A DNA stretch of 6,060 bases from Gemmatimonadaceae bacterium (GTDB taxonomy: Bacteria; Gemmatimonadota; Gemmatimonadetes; Gemmatimonadales; Gemmatimonadaceae), in contig JANWKK010000291.1 of NCBI GenBank assembly GCA_025451425.1, positions 1-6,060 on the forward strand, in the 5' to 3' direction. Both the position numbers and the translations under genes were made by a program. Positions 1 through 5,067 of this stretch are shown piece by piece; positions within the stretch are counted from its first letter, which is position 1, and each line of letters opens with the position of its first letter. The notes below the pieces were generated by a model that made no database searches, was not told the DNA's origin, and saw only the letters and a list, made by a program, of their open reading frames with translations.

Positions 1-651
1 GATGCGACCCGAGTAGGTCGCGGACGCCGCGAAGTAGTACGTGATATTCTCATAGAGAAAGACCGGCGCGCCCGGCTGCAGGCCGGCGGTCGCTGAGATC
101 GGCTTGAGGTCGAGCGGCAACCACGTGCGGCCATTGACCGTGTCGCTCTTGATCTTCGCCGTCGTCGTGCACGTCGTCGGCGATGCCGACGCGACCGGGG
201 CGTTTAGTAAAGTATCAATTACGGGAACGTAGGTATATTTGCGCGACGTGCGATCACGCCAGGCATAGCCGGCGTAGTGGGCCATCGCCAGTTGGGCCGA
301 GTCGGCGGGCAGCATGCTGACCGTCGTCACCGCCAGGCCATTGCCGCACACGAGTCCCATGGCGTACGGAAGTCGTACGGAGAGCGACTCCGGCGACGCG
401 AGGATGACACCGCCCGGCGCATCGGCGCCATCGTGCACCGTGCGGAGATCCGTGAAGAGCAAGTTCATCGACGTACGGCCGATCGCGCGGGCGTCGCGTT
501 GCGCGCGCTGCAGCTCGTAGAGCCGGCTCTGCGCGAGCATCATCCGCGTGAGCGCGGCGCCGAGGACGCCGAGGATGACGAGACAGGCCAGGACCTCGAT
601 GAGCGAGAAACCGGACCGCCGGCGCGCGGTTGATGAAAGGACTCTGATCAT
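1..651 (-). CDS. PilW-type minor pilin, partial (C-terminus beyond left edge)
   Basis: The visible part is 217 codons with no stop, so the C-terminus lies outside the window. Residues 11-14 (RRSG) precede F15-S-L-I-E19. This is the class III signal: prepilin peptidase cleaves after G14 and E19 sits at mature position +5. A hydrophobic helix covers about 15-40. The rest is a Ser/Thr-rich globular domain with Cys at 102 and 161, and a late segment near 195-206 (GAPVFLYENITYY) that resembles the core strands of PilW-like proteins. The start at 651 is preferred over ATG 657 because GAGGAG lies six bases upstream of 651 but directly abuts 657. That ribosome site overlaps the stop of the preceding gene, and the intergenic gap is only 10 bases, so coupled translation is likely. 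Such proteins sit in the inner membrane and help initiate pilus or pseudopilus assembly. The pilin class is firm; the PilW assignment rests on gene order and the late segment. Confidence 0.85.
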   Translation of the reverse strand, partial: MIRVLSSTARRRSGFSLIEVLACLVILGVLGAALTRMMLAQSRLYELQRAQRDARAIGRTSMNLLFTDLRTVHDGADAPGGVILASPESLSVRLPYAMGLVCGNGLAVTTVSMLPADSAQLAMAHYAGYAWRDRTSRKYTYVPVIDTLLNAPVASASPTTCTTTAKIKSDTVNGRTWLPLDLKPISATAGLQPGAPVFLYENITYYFAASATYSGRI

Positions 652-661
652 GGGCATCTCC

Positions 662-1108
662 TCAGCACGTGGCCGTACCGAGCACATCGCCGCAGTTCGG
701 AGAGCTACGGAGCATCGTGAGCGACTCCTTGAGGAGCGTATCGCTCGGGTAGCTCGTCTGAGGCACGATGGTGATCGTGATGGCCGTGGTCTGGCCGCTG
801 GACGTCGTGCCCGTCGTCGTGAGTGACACGCGGCGGATGTAATTGAAGTTGCCAAGTGTGAAGTTCTTCGACGCAGGCAACACGGTCGTCGTGAGGCTCG
901 AGAACTGCATCGCGCCGATGATGTTCGCCTGCTGCTGCATCGCGAAGGTGCGCTTTGCGATCACGTCGTTGCGCCGATTGGATTGCGCCAGGCTCGACGA
1001 GATGTGGCCCACGAACGTCATCATGATTGCCATAACCACGATGGCGACCATGACTTCGATCAGCGAGAGACCGCGTCGCGCGGCGCGCGACACATTATGC
1101 GAGATCAT
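662..1108 (-). CDS. PilV-type minor pilin / prepilin-like protein
   Basis: A 148-aa protein beginning with a short basic leader ending RRG13, then L14-S-L-I-E18. Prepilin peptidase would cleave after G13; E18 is the +5 glutamate. The +1 residue is Leu rather than the commoner Phe, which occurs in PilV/GspI-type minor pilins. The hydrophobic helix spans about 14-38 and continues amphipathically through the S/Q/R-rich residues 38-62. The remainder is a small Thr-rich beta domain. Cys139 and Cys148 (the last residue) are its only cysteines and could form a C-terminal disulfide loop like those of many pilins; that is inferred. It is the middle gene of three, 7 bases after the FimT-like gene and 10 bases before the PilW-like gene. 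A GAGG ribosome site overlaps the upstream stop codon. The likely role is a minor subunit of a type IV pilus or type II secretion-like pseudopilus tip. Confidence 0.85.
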   Translation of the reverse strand: MISHNVSRAARRGLSLIEVMVAIVVMAIMMTFVGHISSSLAQSNRRNDVIAKRTFAMQQQANIIGAMQFSSLTTTVLPASKNFTLGNFNYIRRVSLTTTGTTSSGQTTAITITIVPQTSYPSDTLLKESLTMLRSSPNCGDVLGTATC

Positions 1109-1115
1109 GAATGCC

Positions 1116-1562
1116 TCACCGAACCTGGACCATTCCGCCCTTCGAGACCTTTAGGCTGTGCGTGTAGCCATTCGAAGAGAGGGTAATGACCATCGTGTCG
1201 GAGGCGAAACCGTTGGGGTAGATCTCGATCCACGCCGACGACGGATAGTACGAGACGTTGCTGGCTTTGAGGTTGTAGCGGGACCCGAACGCGGTCTTGC
1301 GATACGTCGTGGTCTGAGCGCGATCGGTTACGAGCATTTGCATATGCGCCGTGTCGCACCAGATGCGCACCGGACGGCGAATGCGCCCAGGCACGGCGAA
1401 CGCCATGCGCAAGTCGTCGGCAAGACCAACCGTTGCCTTGGTGACTCGCTCATGCGCGATGTACGTTGTGAAGCGGGCGATCGACAGAACGCCCACCACG
1501 CCCATGATGACGAGCACGGTGAATAATTCTATGATCGTAAACCCGCGGCGATTGAGAAGCAT
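1116..1562 (-). CDS. FimT/GspH-type pseudopilin
   Basis: A 148-aa protein with a six-residue leader (MLLNRR) and the cleavage site G7|F8-T-I-I-E12, including the conserved +5 glutamate. The membrane and assembly helix runs from about 8 to 30. The globular part has the GspH/FimT pattern: after an R/W-C region (residues 62-69) come beta strands with a YPSSAWIEIYPNG motif at 106-118, then a T-x-x-I-T-L strand, a G-Y-T turn, and a final V-S-x-G-G-x-V strand. Full length is typical of the family. The start at 1562 has AAGG five bases upstream. It is the first gene of the minus-strand trio; in many bacteria a FimT/GspH gene leads a minor-pilin operon that includes PilV and PilW. The protein is expected in the inner membrane and then in the pilus or pseudopilus tip; some FimT homologues bind DNA during uptake. 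Whether this one serves pili, secretion or competence cannot be told here. Confidence 0.88.
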   Translation of the reverse strand: MLLNRRGFTIIELFTVLVIMGVVGVLSIARFTTYIAHERVTKATVGLADDLRMAFAVPGRIRRPVRIWCDTAHMQMLVTDRAQTTTYRKTAFGSRYNLKASNVSYYPSSAWIEIYPNGFASDTMVITLSSNGYTHSLKVSKGGMVQVR

Positions 1563-1615
1563 GAGAGCCTTGTGAATGGCGGAGCGCGACGGGAGAGATA
1601 GCCGCGCTCATCACT

Positions 1616-1652
1616 AGGGGGACGAGCACGAAGTGCGCCCTGTCACCCCCCT
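1616..1652 (-). promoter_or_regulatory. GC-rich hairpin in the leader of the pilin operon
   Basis: AGGGGG at 1616-1621 pairs with CCCCCT at 1647-1652. AC 1622-1623 can pair with GT 1642-1643, leaving a CAC bulge. Inside, GCAC 1626-1629 pairs with GTGC 1633-1636 around a GAA loop. The hairpin ends 54 bases upstream of the FimT-like start and would lie in its leader RNA if transcription starts further upstream. There is no T-run, so a factor-independent terminator is unlikely. A 5-base inverted repeat (GTTGA/TCAAC, 1654-1670) lies next to it and could be an operator. The pairing is directly visible; any regulatory role is inferred. Confidence 0.3.
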
Positions 1653-1838
1653 CGTTGACAGTGACTCAACCCGCTGGAGGATCGCTGGTTAGGCTGTTTA
1701 CTGACCGATCAAAAAGGGGTGCGTTAAATTTGTGCGCTGGCGTTCTGCACGATGTGACGGCGAATTGCTTGGGGCGATTTGGCCGACCAAACGTGGGTCA
1801 GTCACCTAACGATGCATAACGTGGGTGGCGCGTGGTGC

Positions 1839-1852
1839 GTGGCGCGCGCCAC
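1839..1852. repeat. Perfect 14-base palindrome after the 218-aa gene
   Basis: GTGGCGCGCGCCAC is perfectly self-complementary and lies 10 bases past the stop of the minus-strand gene. Neighbouring GTGGCGCG-like copies (1825-1842) allow an alternative 8-bp stem with a 12-base loop on the minus-strand transcript. It could slow or end transcription of that gene, but it lacks a T-tract, so a terminator function is uncertain. Confidence 0.3.
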
Positions 1853-1862
1853 TCATCCCGCG

Positions 1863-2519
1863 CTACGCGCGATGCTCGTCGTCCCAGCGACGGTGTGGAC
1901 CGTTAGGCTGTGGCGCGGAACCGGGCGCGCGCGGCGCGGCGCGACGAAGCAGCTCGACGAGCTGCTCGTCCGAGGAGTCCGCCCAGTCCTTTGGCCAATC
2001 GCGCAAATCGATGTCGCGCGCACCCGCCGTGAAGCGCAGCACCGGCGTCGAAGACCGATGATCCCGTATGACGCTGACGACCCAGATGCGGCCACCCGGA
2101 TACCGGAACGTCCGCCAAACGTTCAGGTCGGTGACATCCGGCGTCTCCTCGCGCGCGAGCTTGCGCGCACGGTCTGGATCGTTGAGCGCCTTGTCGCTGA
2201 AGTCCGCGGCGCGATCGATGGCGTCGGCCGCGGCTTGGCCGCGAGCATCCTTCTCCGTCCGCAGCTTTCGCTGCGGCACTTTCTCGGCCTTCTCCAGGAG
2301 GACCGCCAGCTCCGCGTCGGGGAGCTCGGCCCAATTCCTCGGAATTGGATAGAGTCGCCGCTTGTCGTCGCCGGCGCGGGTCTCGAACACGATCCAGCCG
2401 GTGTGATAGAGCTGCGCGAGGTAGTCCTCGTCCTTGGTTCGGGGATTGAGCTCGTCCGGCGCGACGTCCCAGGCTCGCCATTCCCGTCCGGCAGTGTCAG
2501 TGAACTCTCGAACCGCCAT
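1863..2519 (-). CDS. Unrecognised protein with two copies of a W/GW-FE/RRL-P-P-W module
   Basis: 218 aa, function unknown. The start at 2519 is set by a strong GGGAGG site five bases upstream and by alignment with the paralogues downstream. Module 1 (about 4-78) reads REFTD, G11, W14-x-x-W17, G41-W-x-x-F45-E46, R54-R-L-x-P-x-P-x-x-W63, then a Leu-rich helix ending near A78. Module 2 (about 135-195) repeats the plan without gaps at its beginning: F138, G143 and W146 match F6, G11 and W14, all offset by 132. Later L172, P176, W179, L187, L190-L191 and A194 match L56, P60, W63, L71, L74-L75 and A78, offset by 116. Module 2 has lost the GW and the paired RRL. The linker (85-130) is Lys/Arg/Asp/Ala-rich and probably helical. 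There is no signal peptide or membrane segment, so it is probably cytoplasmic. It is divergent from the paralogue at 2657. An upstream extension of this frame is rejected. Confidence 0.75.
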   Translation of the reverse strand: MAVREFTDTAGREWRAWDVAPDELNPRTKDEDYLAQLYHTGWIVFETRAGDDKRRLYPIPRNWAELPDAELAVLLEKAEKVPQRKLRTEKDARGQAAADAIDRAADFSDKALNDPDRARKLAREETPDVTDLNVWRTFRYPGGRIWVVSVIRDHRSSTPVLRFTAGARDIDLRDWPKDWADSSDEQLVELLRRAAPRAPGSAPQPNGPHRRWDDEHRA

Positions 2520-2656
2520 CGCTGCCTCCCTCCGGGACAAAGTGAACAGATGCTCTCCACGTTTCTGGGCGACGAGCCCATGCACATTTCGACCCAATGG
2601 CTCGGTACTTTCGTGAGAGTCGTCACTCTGAGAACTGCAAGGCGGTGAGTTCGGCC
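2520..2656. promoter_or_regulatory. Divergent intergenic region between two paralogous genes
   Basis: The 137 bases separate the starts of the minus-strand 218-aa gene and the plus-strand 183-aa gene, so promoters for both should lie here. Visible elements are the strong GGGAGG ribosome site for the minus gene, GGTGAG (2644-2649) seven bases before the plus start, and a small perfect inverted repeat AGAGT-cgtc-ACTCT at 2616-2629 that could be an operator. No clear sigma-70 hexamers were found. Co-regulation of the two related genes from this spacer is inferred. Confidence 0.4.
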
Positions 2657-3208
2657 ATGCGACATTTTCGCGATAAGGCTGGCGTCGAGTGGCAGGTGTT
2701 CTTGACGGCGCGGGGAAGCGACGCCGTCTCGCGGGAGCACTTTCTGCCGGAAGCCTTTCGTGAAGGGTGGCTCGTGTTCGAGTCCGCGGAGGAGAAGCGA
2801 CGTCTCGCACCCGTGCCCGCACGTTGGGAATCGCTCTCGAACGAGGCTCTCGCCGAACTGTGCGCGAAAGCGTCCCCGCAGCTCTCGAAAGCACGAGCGG
2901 GAACGGAAGGAAGACCCGCCGCGGCGTCCGGTGAGCCACTCAAGCCGAAGCTGCAGGAAGCGGAGCAGCAGCTCGATCGCAAGCTGGAGGAGGTGTGCGC
3001 ATCGCCAACGGTTGCGTCCCGCCTCGACACGGGCGAGTTGATCCGCGTCGAGGAGTCGCTGGCGTTGGCCGCGGAGGCAGCGAAAGAAGCGGTATCGCTG
3101 CGTCGCAAGCTCAAGGCCGACCGCGATCGCGGCAGTGTGCCGTCACCACGGGCACCATCTAGCGCCGACGAGCCGCCGGCACAGCAGGACCCGAACCCTA
3201 GTCGTTAG
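2657..3208 (+). CDS. Unrecognised single-module paralogue with a helical C-terminal tail
   Basis: 183 aa, function unknown. The N-terminal module (about 2-72) is plainly related to the divergent 218-aa protein: F4-x-D6, G9, W12-x-V14, G37-W-L-V-F41-E-S, R48-R-L-x-P52-x-P54-x-x-W57, then a Leu/Ala helix containing L67-A-E-L-C. Residues about 95-155 are rich in Glu, Lys, Ala, Leu and Gln with coiled-coil-like spacing. The last 30 residues are Pro/Ser/Asp-rich and probably disordered. There is no signal peptide or transmembrane segment. The start at 2657 is chosen over an in-frame ATG at 2597 for two reasons: the shared module begins here, and GGTGAG lies seven bases upstream; the extra 20 residues match nothing in the paralogues. 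A third family member follows 59 bases downstream, perhaps in the same transcript. Confidence 0.75.
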   Translation: MRHFRDKAGVEWQVFLTARGSDAVSREHFLPEAFREGWLVFESAEEKRRLAPVPARWESLSNEALAELCAKASPQLSKARAGTEGRPAAASGEPLKPKLQEAEQQLDRKLEEVCASPTVASRLDTGELIRVEESLALAAEAAKEAVSLRRKLKADRDRGSVPSPRAPSSADEPPAQQDPNPSR

Positions 3209-3219
3209 GCATCGGCGGG

Positions 3220-3235
3220 CTCGCGATGGCGCGAG
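3220..3235 (+). repeat. Short hairpin between the two plus-strand paralogues
   Basis: CTCGCG-ATGG-CGCGAG is a perfect 6-bp stem with a four-base loop, 12 bases after the stop of the 183-aa gene and 33 bases before the next start. No T-run follows. It could attenuate transcription or stabilise the upstream message; the role is inferred. Confidence 0.3.
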
Positions 3236-3267
3236 AGGGCCGGAAGACACGCGAATCGGTGTGACGG

Positions 3268-3537
3268 ATGGCGCAGCGTGAATTCACGGATGCTCGTGGC
3301 ACACATTGGCTGGTCTGGAGCACGACGCCGATGACCGGGTCCGTCCTCGCCAGCGAGATGCGGCAGGGTTGGCTCACGTTCGAATCGGACGGCGAACGCC
3401 GACGCCTGGTTCCGAGTCCTCGCGACTGGGAGAATGCCGCGAACGATCGGCTGGAGCTGTACTGTCGCGCCGCTCAGGGGGTGTCGCGGACGACGCCGAT
3501 TCGAGGGATTGCCGAGGCGCCGGAAAAGGAAGGGTGA
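3268..3537 (+). CDS. Unrecognised 89-aa protein, minimal single-module paralogue
   Basis: 89 aa, function unknown. The protein is little more than one copy of the shared module: R4-E-F-T-D8, G11, W14-x-V-W17, G34-W-L-T-F38-E-S, R45-R-L-x-P49-x-P51-x-x-W54, then a helix with L62-x-L-Y-C and A68. About 18 hydrophilic residues follow (71-89). Its opening REFTD is identical to that of the divergent 218-aa protein, and its GWL-x-FES matches the 183-aa protein, so all three are paralogues. The spacing between W17 and GW is shorter than in the others. There is no signal peptide or membrane helix. The ribosome site is poor (only GTGACGG directly before the ATG), so translation may depend on the upstream gene. 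The family relationship makes it a real gene despite its size. Confidence 0.75.
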   Translation: MAQREFTDARGTHWLVWSTTPMTGSVLASEMRQGWLTFESDGERRRLVPSPRDWENAANDRLELYCRAAQGVSRTTPIRGIAEAPEKEG

Positions 3538-3593
3538 TTAGCGGGCACGGGCGCGGCTGGCCTGGGTTCTGCCTTGGTTCGCGAGACGAATGT

Positions 3594-3612
3594 CACCGTG
3601 GCTTTCACGGTG
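3594..3612 (+). promoter_or_regulatory. Hairpin upstream of the PAP2 gene
   Basis: CACCGTG (3594-3600) and CACGGTG (3606-3612) form a perfect 7-bp stem with a GCTTT loop, 33 bases before the PAP2 start. A weaker outer pairing of GTTCGC near 3578 with GCGAAC near 3624 could enclose it. It could be a leader structure or mark the end of the preceding transcript; no T-run follows. Confidence 0.3.
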
Positions 3613-3645
3613 CACGCCAAGCTAGCGAACAGCGACGAGACACCC

Positions 3646-4515
3646 ATGTCCATCCGAACGTTTGCCATTACCACCGCACTAGTCATCTTCTCCGGCCCCG
3701 CGGCCTTCGCACAAGACTCGAGTTTAGTTCCTACGCAAGCGTCTGCGACAACCTCGCGCCCGCAGTACGGCGCGGCGCAGAAGACGTTCTTCACGTCGCA
3801 CGATTTGGTGGCGACCGGAGTCGCGGCGGTGGCGACTGGGATCTTCATGCACTTCGACGAGAAGATCGCCGATTGGTGGCAGTCGCCGCATGTGCAGGGC
3901 AGTGAGAGCTTACACAATACCGTCAACCAGCTCACGCGCGTCAACGAAACCCCGCTGATCATCGCCTCGGTGGCGACGTACGGGATCGGCCGACTCTCGA
4001 GCTCGAAGACGACTGCCGACGTCGGCCTGCATTGGGCGGAGGCGCTGGTCTTCACTGACGTGATCTGCGAGGCGATTCGCGGACCGCTCGGGCGCGCGCG
4101 ACCGCGCGCCTCGCCGGACGATCCCTTCAGCTTCCACTTCGGAAAGGGCTTCACGAACTTCGACTATCGTTCGTTCCCATCCATCCACGCGGCAGTCGGC
4201 TTCGCGACGGCGGCCGCCCTCGTCGGCGAGATTCGCGAGCGGAACCAGAATGCATCTCGTTGGGCGGCGCCAGTCCTCTACACGCTCGCGATGATTCCGG
4301 GTACGACGCGCATGTACCTCAATCAGCACTGGGCATCCGACGTGGTCTCGGGCGCGTTCATCGGCCAGCTCATCGGCGCCCGGGTCGTGCGCTACGCGCA
4401 TACGCACAAGCCGAACAAGCTCGATCGGGCACTACTCGCGACCACCGTCGGCCCAGATGGCAACGGCGGAATGATGGTGATGGTAGACGCGCAGTCGTTT
4501 TTCGGCGGTCGGTAG
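3646..4515 (+). CDS. Exported PAP2-family phosphatase
   Basis: 289 aa. The start at 3646 gives a clean Sec signal peptide: basic MSIR, hydrophobic 5-17, and AFA22|Q23 as the likely signal peptidase I site. The ATG at 3574 would bury this signal 24 residues in and is rejected. PAP2 enzymes remove phosphate from lipid phosphates (phosphatidic acid, undecaprenyl diphosphate) or soluble phosphoesters through a phospho-histidine. The three signature motifs are present: R145-x6-R152-P153 (Lys replaced by Arg), P178-S-I-H181 (usual Gly replaced by Ile) and T221-R222-x5-H228-x3-D232 (Ser replaced by Thr). The catalytic pair H181/H228 and D232 are retained, so activity is plausible. Several moderately hydrophobic helices (about 53-68, 104-116, 182-194, 207-218, 233-245) suit the fold. 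The protein is expected in the periplasm or at the inner membrane. Substrate is unknown. Upstream ribosome site is weak (GACGAGA). Confidence 0.88.
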   Translation: MSIRTFAITTALVIFSGPAAFAQDSSLVPTQASATTSRPQYGAAQKTFFTSHDLVATGVAAVATGIFMHFDEKIADWWQSPHVQGSESLHNTVNQLTRVNETPLIIASVATYGIGRLSSSKTTADVGLHWAEALVFTDVICEAIRGPLGRARPRASPDDPFSFHFGKGFTNFDYRSFPSIHAAVGFATAAALVGEIRERNQNASRWAAPVLYTLAMIPGTTRMYLNQHWASDVVSGAFIGQLIGARVVRYAHTHKPNKLDRALLATTVGPDGNGGMMVMVDAQSFFGGR

Positions 4516-4581
4516 TGGAGTTGTTCTTGGAATCCCGATAGCAGGAGCGGGTGCAGTTGCGGCCGCGTCGCCGAGCCTGTC

Positions 4582-4849
4582 TGGCCACTATGAAGAAGGG
4601 TGGTACGGATCACGATGGACAACGCCGGATGCTACGGATCGCTCCACGATCACACACAACTCCTCACGCGTGCGAGCCTGACGAATTTGTGAACGGTACA
4701 CCGGTCAGGTTCGTGGTTCGTGGCCGACCGAGGTCGTTCACAAGATTCGTCCCGGCTCGTTGCGAGCGGAGTTCGGGTTCGTTCGAGGAGCGATCCGTCG
4801 CACCCGTTGACTCCGTCGGGATCCGTACCACCCCTCTTCATTGTGGCCA
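4582..4849. mobile_element. 268-base imperfect palindrome, fold-back or MITE-like element
   Basis: The two halves are reverse complements along nearly their full length. The outer block, 4582-4619 against 4812-4849, matches at 34 of 38 positions; both begin TGGCCAC and contain GGGTGGTACGGATC. The middle block, 4631-4646 against 4786-4801, matches at 14 of 16 (ACGGATCGCTCC core). The inner block, 4658-4695 against 4735-4773, matches well with small gaps (GACGAAT and GTGAACG shared). The centre (4696-4734) can add an ACCGGTC/GACCGAGGT pairing. No transposase or target-site duplication is visible. Weak outer matches (CCGAG 4571-4575 with CTCGG 4851-4855; AGTTG 4555-4559 with CAACT 4863-4867) suggest the ends may lie further out. 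It could be a non-autonomous transposable element, two inverted copies of a dispersed repeat, or a transcribed long-hairpin RNA. The palindrome is certain; its nature is inferred. Confidence 0.6.
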
Positions 4850-4970
4850 CCTCGGTCCGGTTCAACTATAGAGGGACCTATCCTACTCTACAGACGGACC
4901 AGCGACGCGTGCTTTCGTTCATAGCAACCACTCTCGCTCGCCAGCGAGGAGCTGTAAATGCGCCCCGACC

Positions 4971-4998
4971 GATTCGCAAAATTCGCGTAATTCGTGAT
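4971..4998. repeat. 9-base tandem repeat (ATTCGC-type)
   Basis: ATTCGC, ATTCGC and ATTCGT begin at 4972, 4981 and 4990, a period of exactly nine bases, and an ATTT at 4997 may be a decayed fourth unit. The opposite strand translates as an ITNYANFAN-like string, a kind of spurious peptide often produced by dispersed non-coding repeats. It lies about 65 bases before the assigned start of the oxidase gene. Confidence 0.5.
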
Positions 4999-5040
4999 TT
5001 CTTGCGTGCGCAGCCGCGATTTAACGACGCGAGCAAGTGC

Positions 5041-5067
5041 AGATCCCTCGCTTCGCTCGGGATGACA
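5041..5067 (-). repeat. Dispersed GAGCGAAGCGAG-type intergenic repeat
   Basis: On the minus strand this reads GTCATCCCGAGCGAAGCGAG and then GGATCT, whose translations (CHPERSEGS, VIPSEARDL) are well-known spurious peptides from a repeat scattered through many bacterial genomes. GAGCGAAGCGAG is mirror-symmetric. The repeat may extend left to about 5020 (TTAACGACGCGAGCAAGTGC), but I cannot confirm that boundary from one copy. Its right end contains the assigned ATG (5062) of the multicopper oxidase gene. Recognition rests on memory of the repeat, not a search. Confidence 0.6.

Larger units (their letters stand above)
1563..1862. other. Gene-free spacer upstream of the minor-pilin operon
   Basis: About 300 bases with no convincing reading frame on either strand. 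It separates the stop of the 218-aa minus-strand gene from the start of the FimT-like gene, so it should carry the pilin operon promoter. I could not find a convincing -35/-10 pair. It contains three inverted repeats: 1616-1652, 1654-1670 and 1839-1852, described separately. The short AT-rich stretch near 1711-1730 (minus strand, with a T-run and AAATTTAA-like sequence) is the most promoter-like part, but this is weak. Confidence 0.4.
4516..5061. other. Gene-free, repeat-rich stretch between the PAP2 and oxidase genes
   Basis: No convincing coding sequence on either strand. Reading frames here are by-products of repeat composition. The stretch holds a 268-base fold-back element (4582-4849), a 9-base tandem repeat (about 4971-4998), and the beginning of a dispersed-repeat-like sequence that runs into the start of the next gene. 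Bases 4850-4970 show nothing recognisable apart from a possible outer extension of the palindrome (CTCGG 4851-4855 and CAACT 4863-4867). Confidence 0.6.

Noticed and set aside
277..633. Plus-strand frames over the pilin genes
   Set aside because: They are antisense to genes with prepilin signals, and their Arg/Asp-rich translations have no domain features.
1779..2648. 289-aa plus-strand frame opposite the 218-aa gene
   Set aside because: Arg-rich translation typical of an antisense shadow; the opposite strand shows clear family similarity to two neighbours.
2520..2939. N-terminal extension of the 218-aa minus-strand frame to 358 aa
   Set aside because: The extra 140 residues are Arg/Pro/Ser-rich, overlap the real plus-strand gene at 2657 and match nothing in the paralogues; a strong ribosome site marks the internal start at 2519.
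3474..4154. 226-aa minus-strand frame over the PAP2 gene
   Set aside because: Antisense to a gene with signal peptide and three PAP2 motifs; no recognisable features of its own.
4582..4849. CRISPR array or integron attC site
   Set aside because: There are no regularly spaced direct repeats, and the structure is one long inverted repeat without attC core sites or an integrase.
4570..4860. Target-site duplication flanking the fold-back element
   Set aside because: The bases directly outside the TGGCCAC ends (CCTGTC on the left, CCTCGG on the right) share only a short CCT and are not a convincing duplication.
4551..4871. Frames crossing the fold-back element on both strands (both contain MK-x-GGTD)
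   Set aside because: The similar peptides on both strands come from the palindrome itself, not from independent coding sequence.
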